A DNA stretch of 64,000 nucleotides, from NCBI GenBank assembly GCA_033439295.1, contig JAVTLE010000005.1, forward strand, positions 62,001 through 126,000, in the 5' to 3' direction. Made by a program: the position numbers and the translations under genes. Positions 38,401 to 47,600 of this stretch are shown here, one piece after another. The DNA comes from Deuterostichococcus epilithicus (Eukaryota; Chlorophyta; Trebouxiophyceae; Prasiolales; Stichococcaceae). Below the pieces are notes generated by a model that saw only the letters and a program-made list of their open reading frames with translations, did not search any database and was not told the origin of the DNA. Numbering within the stretch: the first letter of the stretch is position 1; every line of letters begins with the position of its first letter.

Positions 38401-38735
38401 CATTGCAAAGCGGTCAGCACATGTTGTCGAGATCTCGAATCGCCGCGCAGAGGCTGGCGGATGCATGCATGTCGGCGGACCCTAAGGCAAGGCCGCCCTT
38501 CTCCGAGGTGGTGCGGCAGCTGGGCGAGCTGCGCACCGCCGCCGCCGCCGATCGCCTGGCGCCCTCCGGCGACTTCGCCATCTACCACGGCTGGCAGGCG
38601 AGCGACTGTCGCGGCCCGCTCTGCATGGCACCCAGAATGGCACGCTCCGCCCGTGTCCCCGCTGCAATTGCAAGTGCCGCCTGCCACGCCTGGGAGGCGG
38701 GCGTGCAGCGGCGCCACGTGGGTTGGCTGTGCTGA
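29464..38735 (+). CDS. MGC-anchored GAF/PAS/TKL protein kinase C
   Basis: Third paralogue. Start ATG 29464, MGCTSSKPATVK. Linker exons follow, one ending ADFEDCERQEATK (near 30415). Then NNEHRFDNITNLLSSIFSM (about 30900-30968). GAF domain: ALVVFLDSALAYIKSGVG (ends about 31332), RGLSFCTWTLVTLKPEVQVI (ends about 31688), LRFYAGAPLVSSHGHRLGSL (31933-32030), DYVPRAFDAECCNILCNFAE (from about 32325). PAS-like: GWPMLFVSEGFAADTG (about 32960-33015), then GTPFWQLFWEPGQG. Kinase domain: GLLGKGSFGSVYIGLC and CAVK (34498-34657), EELEATLGMQLDHANIVRTL (about 35236-35370), METWIVLELCDLGSLQ (35814-36044), AAIDEGCF to ALEYLHEK (about 36380-36500), MHGDLTANNILL (36922-37078), DFGLSR (about 37390-37458), HMPPELL and DVYAFGVLLWEM (about 37677-37764), GERPWAGM (38053-38163), ARPPFSEV (38451 on). 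The exon ending at 37078 appears to use a GC donor where A and B have GT. Introns contain copies of the P-loop and alpha-C exons. The stop at 38733-38735 is the best guess. Confidence 0.82.
30696..30783 (+). repeat. Tandem duplication, 44-base unit
   Basis: Two nearly identical units starting cggggagcgcagcagcggcc at 30696 and 30740, with about four differences. They lie between linker exons of kinase C. Confidence 0.8.
31318..31437 (+). repeat. Tandem duplication, 60-base unit, spanning an exon end
   Basis: The unit holds the last codons of a GAF exon (GGC ATG AGC CAG), its GT donor and the start of the intron, repeated at 31318 and 31378. In the second unit the CAG before the donor has become CAC. 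Both units end in a TTTAGGG-like patch (cagggtttagagttt in the second). Confidence 0.8.
34589..34995 (+). repeat. P-loop exon end and three tandem copies
   Basis: The end of the kinase C glycine-loop exon (34597-34657, GSFGSVYIGLC, CAVK) recurs nearly perfectly at 34726-34790 and degraded at about 34829-34880 and 34906-34995 (GTSGSMCISLCAGVP). The first copy keeps the frame open and has its own AAG-GT donor. Confidence 0.8.
35154..35195 (+). repeat. Decayed copy of the kinase C alpha-C exon start
   Basis: Reads VLEHKCAAAAEAAT against VIEHKGAAAAEATT of the true exon at about 35236. It is preceded by a cag acceptor-like triplet. A weaker echo lies near 35095. Confidence 0.7.
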
Positions 38736-39780
38736 CTCGGCTGCTCCTGCCGCCGACAGAAGATATGGGCGCCCCCGCAGGCGCGTCAGGACTTCCCCAA
38801 CATATCTTTCTGCCTGTGAGGTGTCCCATACCTGGCACTGGCGCCATCTGACACACGGCACCCCTGACTGCAGGCGGGCATGCCGTCAATGCAGCCGGGG
38901 GCCAACCCCGATGGTCTGTGAGGAAGGCGAGCACACAGGCGGAAAGCTTCGAACGGCAGGGACCGAGGCGATGAGTCAGCTTTGAAAATTCCGCCGCTGC
39001 GGGCAGGGCAGCTGGATTGCGGTCTGGCAAACCCGCACGGCGGTGGCTCAGGCACAGCCAGTCGCTGCAGCGCGACACGACTGCACAGCGCTGCGTATGC
39101 ATGCAGAGGCAGCTGGTGCGCCGGTGGCAGTGCGGCCGGCATGTGCTGGCAGGGCCGACATGCGCTGGCGTTGCCGGATGGGCTTGCTATGTGTTTTGAA
39201 TAGGTAGGTCAAGAGACTTTCTGTATGGAGAAACACTACTGCATTGAGGAGCATGCGCCATGTAGCCCACCGTGTAGTAGTAGACCGCAAGCCCACAGGC
39301 TTGCGCGGGGNAGAGGGGAGGGATGGGGGGGGGTGGGGGACAGCTGCCCAGTGTGCAGGCGGCAGGTAGTGCCGTACTGGCATTGTTGTGCGCTGTTTCT
39401 CGTGATGACCGTAAACCCAGATGTTTTCTCGGGGCTTAGAATTGCTTCAAAGGCAGCCACAAAAGCGTGCACGGCGACTTGTCTTGACTCGCTGTGTTGT
39501 GATGTTGTACTGACTCGAATGTATGGTCGCAACAGTGCCGCCGCCTCCAGCTTGAAATTGCTGTGCGACACAGCCTGTGTCACACTTGTAGTATTTGGGT
39601 ATTCACAAGGTCCCTTGCACGTATCCCCGACTCGTTCTCGTACTGATCATGGAGATGTATCGTTCATCTCAGCAACCGACTTTCGACTGTCATTCCTACT
39701 TTGATCGCCTTAAGCGGATTGTTTCAGATAGCATGTGTGGCACCAACCACCACGGAGACACCTGCAGCGGCAAGACCCTG
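38736..39780. other. Intergenic, 3' side of kinase C
   Basis: No gene supported. Includes an N at 39311 inside a G-rich run (about 39306-39345) that may be a sequencing difficulty. Open frames on both strands show no known domain. Confidence 0.4.
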
Positions 39781-40060
39781 TGCATGACACACCCTGCAGA
39801 GGCGTGACAGTCGGCGGCTGGCAGGCTGCATTCGCACTTCCCGCAAGTCTTTGCGCCACAGGCAGGCCGACGAAACGCTGTCTGTGGCCCCGGAGATACG
39901 CACTCTGGCACTGGAGGCAGACAGCCCCCAGCCCGGGAACTGCGCCGCTGGCCGCGTCTCCCCGCAGCTGCCGCACTGCTTGGCCTCCGGAACCGCCACC
40001 AACCGCCTGCTGTATGCGAGCTTCTGCTTGGCAACGCATGCCAGGCATGTGCTCTTTCGA
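39781..40060 (-). pseudogene. Frameshifted zinc-ribbon repeat relic
   Basis: On the minus strand five C-x2-C knuckles occur in order but in three different frames: CLAC, CGSC (in KQCGSCGETRPAAQFP), CLQC (in GAVCLQCQSAYL), CGKC (in KTCGKCECSLPAAD) and CRVC (in SRLCRVCHAQG). Reading across the frame changes gives two similar units of the form CGxC-xxxx-PAA-...-CxxC, as in tandem zinc-ribbon proteins of algae. At least three frame changes fall within about 250 bases, with no room for introns. So this is a decayed gene or a run of assembly errors. Ends are approximate and no start was found. Confidence 0.5.
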
Positions 40061-41604
40061 CCGCCGAGCAGTCCTGGTTCGAGCCCGAAGAATGCTGCAT
40101 GCAGCAGCTGTCCGCATCGTTGCAGGTCCGAAGCTCGTCCGTTGGCGCATGCTGGTCTTCCTCAAGCCTGCAACGCAGCGGCATGAAATCAGGCTGTGCC
40201 AATGCCACCAGACCGAAGCAGGTTCACCTGTGACTACTGTGCTCACCGTGAAGCCATCTCCAGTCATGTCATCTCCAGCTGAGCCGGCCTCGGGACTCTC
40301 ATTTCCAGTTTCCACCTCACCTTGATCTTGAAAGCGCGACTGCAGGCCGATTGCAAACATTTGGTTCAGGCGGGCGCACCGGCGGGGCGGCTTGGCGATG
40401 TGGTGCAGCTGCAGCTGGCAGACGAAACGCAGCACCCACTGTCCATCCGGCATCAACCGTGGAAAGTATACCAGCGGCTCGTGCCGCATCGCATGCCCGC
40501 CTGGTTTAACGCCGCCTGTTGTGGCTCTGCAGCTTCGCTTAGCGGCTGCGCCTCCTGGGCAGCCTGCAAGAGGAACGCCGGCGCCACCTGAGCGGTGCGT
40601 GATGAACGGTGCAGGTCGCCTCTACTAAGCTTTTTTGGGTGCCGGAAGAACTCACAATGTAATCCGGAGCGGTGTAATCCGGAGCAGCGCACCTCGCCGG
40701 CGGAGATATGGAGGGTCGCATGGCGCCTAGGAAGCTCCTGCAGGCAGCCCTTTCGGTGTCTGTGATGGGCGTGAGACGCGCAGCTGCGCCTGAAAGCCGT
40801 GAAGAGTGTTGCTGATGCTGTAGCAGCCGACACTCGGTGGCGTTGCAGCCTCTGCGCGGGCTGGCAACTGGCAACCAGCAGGGTCATCCCTGCTGGGCTG
40901 CGATCAACAAGAAGTGGGGTCCTTTTGTGCACTGGCGCTTGAAGGTCGGAAAGCTCAGTTAGCACGAGTCTGGAGTTGTGCAGCAGAACAATTTTCGAGT
41001 AAGTGAATGGGGACCAACCTGTGCTCACAGATTGTTGCACAGATACTCTGGGACTTGCCTCGTTGGCAACGGATAGAGCCTCGTCACAACTGCCCTGCAC
41101 AAACTGCGTCACAGTCCCGAAAACGTGGGAATTGCGAGCTTCTGGGCAAGGGAGCTCCCGTAGGAGCACGTTGATGCCAGAGGAAACGAGCCATCTAGCT
41201 ATGGTCTATCTGTGGTCAACTTCAGTTTGGATTGACAACAGAAGCTTGTTTGCCGGGCTCACCGTCGCACAGTCTTTCAGCACATCCTTATTGTGCGACC
41301 TGGGCTCACCGAGGCACAATCTGTCAGCGCCTCTCATCTCATGACGTCGGCCATCTGCACCATCACCAAGCAGCCGGGAACCCGAAGTTTGCTGGCTCCC
41401 TCTTGAGGACCCTCAGCAGCAGTGTCAGCAGCATTAAAACTGCATCAAGTCCCTGGGGGCGCAGCCGCAGCCGAGGCCCTTGGGCTGCACCTGCAGCAAG
41501 GGCAGGCGGGTGGCCGGCCTGCGGGGATGGCACGCAGCATGCAACGAGCCGCAGCCGGCCTGATCTAGCGCCAAGTTTCCGCATCACGTTTGCAGCAGGG
41601 CACC
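40061..41604. other. No clear gene; upstream region of GT77 gene 2
   Basis: A long minus-strand frame (40453-41169) and others have no recognisable domain or credible codon pattern and were not called. Contains a 15-base direct repeat, tgtaatccggagcgg then tgtaatccggagcag, at about 40659-40688. The last part is the presumed promoter of the gene at 41605, whose start has a good context (caccATGa). Confidence 0.35.
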
Positions 41605-44600
41605 ATGAGGTTCGGCGTGGCGCGCAGCCCCAGCAGGGGTGTCAATATCAACCTGCGGGCGGGCCGCTCCCGCGCCCTGGCCCGCATGCTGGCGGCGCTG
41701 GCGCTTGCACTGGTGGTCGCACTCTCCTTCTTCGCCGGAAGCGCCTGGCGCGACGCGTGAGTCCCTCCCTCCTCTGTTCTGCACCCGACATCAAGCGCAG
41801 TCCGCTCCTTGCGGCAGCCGTGCTGCCGGCGGAATGTCCCACCGTGGTGATGAGGCGGCGGCCTGGAGACATGCTGCATGATGCCGCAAGATGAGTGGAA
41901 AGCGGCTGGTGGCCGCATCTGCATGCCTCAGTCCTAGCAGCTGCAGGCCCCAGCCTGCTGGCCAAATGGCTGCTGACGCTGCCGGTGCTGGCTTTGCAGC
42001 CACCCGGTGGGCTGGCGGCTGGCGGCGGCAACGACGCCACAGGCTAAATGGGCGTCACAAGGCGGGGACCTTAATGCACAGCCATCTCTCCTAGGCAGTC
42101 CCAACGAAACCAGCAGCTACGTCGCAGCCGTTGGCGGTGGTGCTGCTGGCAAGAATGCCAGCAGCGGGGCTGGAGGGGGCGCTGCTGACGGCAGCGCCAG
42201 CAGTTCCCGCAGCGGCGGCGGCAGCGGCAGCGGCAGCGGCAGCGGCGGCAGCGCTGCCAAGCACACACAGTGCTTCGAGTCTCCACTGCAGGCTGCATCG
42301 GCCGTGGCCGTGAACCACACCATCATCCTGACGGTGTGGCTGATCACGCCCTTGCTTCCCGGAACGCTGCTGTTGTGCATTCCACATCAGATCTGCAGGC
42401 AGCAGCTTTTATTTTAAATGGTCAGCCTGCTCTTCGTCTACTGCATTGGCGCCGCCGCCTGACCCCAGACTGGGTGCCGCCCGCCGAGCTGCAGCCGTCT
42501 CCGTGCGCTGCTGGGTAGCTGGCGAGCTCAGTGCTGCCGCCTCTGTAAATCAAGGCAATGCTGCTGCAAGGCATTCTGCAGCGTGTTTCAGGATGATGAA
42601 CGGCTGCCTGCTCGCCCGACTCGTGCCTTCAACCACCTCCACAGTGGCACCCTTTTCCGCTCTGGCCCGCGGCGATGGCCCCCAGGCCCGATGCCTTAGC
42701 GCTGCCGCGCCGCCTCATCTCTCCTGCCTCGTCGCGCAGGTGGTCAACGCCGCGATGCTGCACTTTGCGCGCAACTGGCTGGCGCACCTGACTGACACGG
42801 GCGCCACCAACGTCCTGATCGGCGTCTATGAGGCGGCCACCGCAGAGACGCTCCTGGCCTGGGGCACCCCCTGCCTCAACATGACAGACCTGGTGCAGAT
42901 CGACCCGAAAGGCGAGTCGATTCGCGACTGTATGTTCATCTGCGACAGCCCTGCACACACGCCGAGCCTGGTCGGTGATCGCAGTGGCGGCTGCAGTCGG
43001 CGTAGGTTTGACCAGGGCAGCGGCGGCTCTCGGCCTGCTGGGCTGATGCCGGCTGCCTGTCTGGCATCCTGTCGACAGTGACGTGCGCCTGCAAGGATGA
43101 CGCACGCCTGGCTCGAGCTGGGCGGTGACCATCAAAGCGACACACCCAAGATCATAAAGCCTAAAACCAGTACCAAGCCCCTCGAGCCAGCTGCAGTGAT
43201 CTTCCCCCATGTTGCGCGTGCTATGCTGTATTGGTGGCATGACGTTTGTCCGCAGAGCCGGCGCGTCAGGTTGTCACTTGACGCTCCTCGTGTCCCTGCA
43301 CAGGCAGCTGGATCTGGGGCGAGCACGACTTCCTGGTCGACATCCTGGTCGCCACGAAATCCCAGGAATCATGGGAGTGCCGGAATCAAGGTTGTGACGC
43401 CGCTGCGCTCTTTGCTGCACAGGCAACTGGGGCTGGGGCGAGCCCAATTGGCGGAAGACCTCCTGGTCGCGCTGCCACATCATCCCGGAGATCATGCGGT
43501 CGGGCTTCCACGTGGTGTGGTCCGACATCGACGTCGTCTGGTTCAAGGACCCCACCGACATGCTGCCGCTGCACCCAGAGGCACGTTTTGGGTTTGCAGT
43601 TTGACAAGTTGTGATAGGTACGTATGTGTGGGTGTGTGATCATTGCCAGAAAGTCGCCGGTGCGTGTGATCGGTGCTCGCCGCGGCGGCGGCGGCACTGG
43701 GGAGAGGCCAGCGCGGGGCGCCGCGGCTGCAGCTACTTAGGCGTGCTGCTCAGGCGCCTCGTTCGCTCCAAGGACGATGACTGAATGCGTGACGATGACT
43801 GAATAACGATTCGCAGTTGCTTGTCCTCAAGACCCTTGAAATCACTAAAGCCCGTCCTGCCGCCGCAGGTGGACATGATCATGGGCAGCGACCACATCGC
43901 GACGTCGCTGGCCAAGGGCGACGCCTACTTCGAGCGCCCCGCCTTTGCCTTCGAGCACCAGTTCAACGCTGGTGCGGTTCGTCGTGCCTCCAGGCGCTGC
44001 GTCTTCAAAACCTTACATGTGCCTGTTGTGCTGGAAGGGGGTCACACCCGGTGTCATGCCTGCATCGCGCCTTTGCCGGCCCCTGAGGAGGGGCTCTGCA
44101 TTGCTGCGCCCTTTGCAGGCGGGCATCCATGCTTTGCAGATTCTACCCCATCACCGCGCCCGATGGCCTGGCGCTGGCATTGATCGGCGGCTCAGCAGGC
44201 CTGTCGGCGCGCCTCTGCCTCTGCGCAGCAGGACTCAGCCTCCGGGCGCGCCCCTGCAGCGGTGCCTGAAATCGCGAGGCTCTGGCGCCGCAGGCATCAC
44301 CTTCCTTCGCAACTCGCGCCGCATGATCGACCTCATGGACGCGTGGAAGGTGGAGATGGATGCAGGAAGGCAGAAGATGAACCAGGACGCTCTAAACAAG
44401 GTAAATCCTAACCCACACGCCCTGCACAAGGTGGAAATGGTTGCTGGAAGACAGAAGATCAACAAGGACGCTCTGAATAAGGCGCGCACAGGCCGGAGTT
44501 GGTACCTCAGCTCAGGCCGTTTCAGCAGCATGTTGGGCTGGGCACTGGCTGCTGAAACGTCAGACAGGCCGCCGTGCGGGATCGTAGATTGGTGCTGCGG

Positions 44601-47600
44601 GGCTTCGTCACGGTTTCAAGATGCCGTTGGAGGTGCCGCGCAGGGTCTTGCGCCTGCACGCCTGTCTTATAGCGTTTGCTGCCGCTCTGGCAAGCAGCTT
44701 CCTCCAGCTGGAATGTGGCATCTGCCTGCTATGTGGTGCAGGCGCCCTGCGCTGGGCCTGACCTGAAGAACGGTGAGCCAGGCGATGACGACATCATTAC
44801 ACGATGATGACACCATGCGTGAACTAGGATGATATACTGGGGACCGCCGTCCGTCGCAGGAGCTGCTGCGGGCCGGCATTCCCAAGGCCGACAACGTCAG
44901 CGCCCACTTGGCCAAGGACAACGACCGCGTGATGCTGGCCTTCCGCGACAAGATCCGGCTGGGCATCCTGCCCACTGCGGTGCTCATGACGGGGCGGACC
45001 TACATGCTGCAGCGGCTGGATCAGGTGCGAGAACTTCCCCCTCCTATGAAACCAGTACCTCATAAGCTTCCGTCTTGTTGTTGCCCGTCATGGCGTTCCA
45101 CCACCACCCGAGCTATGCACCCCGCTATACATTACCCCCAAAACCTCAAGGTGGTGCCCCGGAGTCTGCACCTGACCCGGATGTTGATGTGGGGAAAGCA
45201 GAGGGGGGGTCCATTGTGTGCCCGGAAGAAAATCCTCAGGGGCCGCCAACCCTAAGCCCTACACAGCAGTGCTCCCCCTTCCGACTCCCCCCTGCGCCCC
45301 GCAGAAGCTCGACGTGGTGCCCTGGAGCCTGCACCTGACCTGGATCTGGGGCAAGCAGTCCGGCAAGCTGGCGCGGCTACAGGAGGCGCGGCTGTGGCGC
45401 GGTGAGGCCCCGGGGTCGCCCTGGTACGGCGCCACCGGCGACAAGTACCTGGCCATGGACCTGGTGCAGCCGCAGGCGAGAGGTTCATAACTACAGGAAA
45501 CAGTTTTGCTGCTTGGTTATCATCCGCCTCGACAGTGTCAGAACAGTCCAGGAGCCATGAGTCGGAAGGGTCTGGTTTGAGAAGCGGGCGTCACCGTGCC
45601 TTGCCATGGGCCCGGGTGCAGTCGCGGCTGCGCATGTGCGCCGGCATGTCAGGCTTGGGGGAACTGCACAGGAGTTCGTTCGTCGAGCTCGGCTTCTTAG
45701 AGTGCGGCGCCACTGGGGGTGAGGACCTGGCCGTGAATCTGGTGCGGGCCAAGCTCAGGCATCATGGCAGTGATTACCATGATGGGAAAGGCATGGGTGC
45801 TCGGCCACAGACCCCGTGCCACAGTGGGCTGTGATCCCAATGGCAGGGGTAAATGCGACATGGGAGGTCGAGGGGGAGTCAGAGGGCTCGGCAAGGTATG
45901 CACGCCGTGTGGGAACGGTCTGCTGTGCTGTGCTGCTGTGCCGTGCGGCTGCGGCATAGCGTCGCTGCTGTGTCTGATGGCACCTGGCGCAAGAGCGGAC
46001 ATGGAGCAAAGGCGGTCAGGTATCTTAGGTACTGCGACGGATGCCGTGCCGGCTCCCTCAGCAGACAGGGCCAGGGCCCTTTCTCAGCCCGCACGCAGTG
46101 CAAGGGCCGACTCTTGTGCTGCAGATCCCCTACGACCAGCGCGGCGTGGTGTTTGCGGACTGGGACAAGCGCGCCGCCCTGATGGAGGCGTATCACCTGG
46201 CAGCAGTCGAGTTTCAGCTGAGCCAGATGTTCTACGGCTGGAGCATGGCGCTGGCGCTCAACCGCACCTTCATCATGCCCAAGGCGCGTCCTCGCTGCTG
46301 CCTCGCCAGCCCTGCACGCGGCCTGCGGCCTGCTGCACGCCCCCTGATGCCTCTCCTCCCGCTGCACATTGGGCGATCTTGCACGACGTCCGGACCATCG
46401 GTGCCGGCCCTGCGCTGCAGCTGCCTGCATGCCGCTGCACCCCCCAGAGCAGCCTGCTTCTGTTCGCCGTAGCGGCATGGCTTCCCCGCTGAGTGTCTGC
46501 TGTGCGGGGGCCAGTCCACGACCTGAATCAGATGCCGATTTCAACGCCTGCGCAGATGGCGTGCTTCTGCGACCACAACTGGATCCGGCCGTGGCAGTGC
46601 CGCTCCCCGCCGGCTTGGGTGACGCCCACGGGGCCGCGCAAGGAGGACTTCGACCTGCCCTACGCCTGCCCCCTGGACTTCATCTTTGAGCCAGTACACA
46701 TGCTCGAGGGAGAACAGTGCGCGCTTTGCACCCAAGCCTGCCCCATGGACTTCATCTTCGAGCAGGTGCACATGCTCGAGGGAACCCAGTGCGCGCTTCG
46801 CAACGGCCGCGCCCGACACAGTCCTCCCAACGCTGACGAGATGCAGCAGCCTGGCGCCTGCCAGCCTACAGACTGCCTGCTCCACCGCATCTCTGAGCCA
46901 GTGGCCGTGCTGGAGGACGAAAAGGGTTCTTTCCTGTCACAACTCGCTGTGTTCCCGCCAAGCTCCAGTCGGCAGCGCCACAAATGCCGGCGCCCCCTAC
47001 AGGGGGGACCGACCGGCTGCCAGCGAGGCAGTCGTGGGGCGGCACATCGCATTCAACCCCCACGACAGAGCGCGCTCCCGCCGTGTGCTTCTTTGTGCAC
47101 CGAGCTGTCGACTGAGACGGTCAAATGATGAATCCGGATGCTCAGATCCTCAGCCGTTCCGCTGCGGCATGCAGGTGGGGGCCGGCGCTGCCGCACCGCT
47201 TCCACAGCTTCCTGTCCGACCCGCAGCTGCACCCGTCCGTGCGCGCGTCGCAACTGCGCCTGCGCACCTCGCCAGACGTCAAGTGAGCCGCCTGCCGACG
47301 CACAACTCCTGCGTACCAGCTTGGAGCTGAAATGCCAGCAAGTTGACCTGAACGAGGAACGCTTTGGTTGACGGTCTGATCCCAGTTTCATCCGGCTCGA
47401 TGGTCAGTCCGGAGAGATGCATGGTCATGCAAGACAGGAGGAGGCTCTGCAGAACCTGGGAGGCGTCAGCGGGCCGGCTGCTGCACGAGGACCGCAGAGT
47501 CCCAGTCCTCCCGTGGGCGGCGCGAGCTCCGTCGACCAGATCTCTCATTGTGCCATGTGGTCCAGGGTTGACACCCTCATCGAAGTTGAAACCTCGAAAA

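Noticed and set aside
39306-39345. G-rich run as a possible G-quadruplex element
   Set aside because: It contains an N and lies in low-quality-looking sequence, so it may be a sequencing problem rather than a feature.
40659-40688. 15-base direct repeat with TGTAA as a poly(A) signal
   Set aside because: No plus-strand gene ends upstream within a reasonable distance, so the pentamers are probably incidental.
40453-41169. 238-residue minus-strand frame
   Set aside because: No known motif, uneven composition, and no paralogue in the window to support it.
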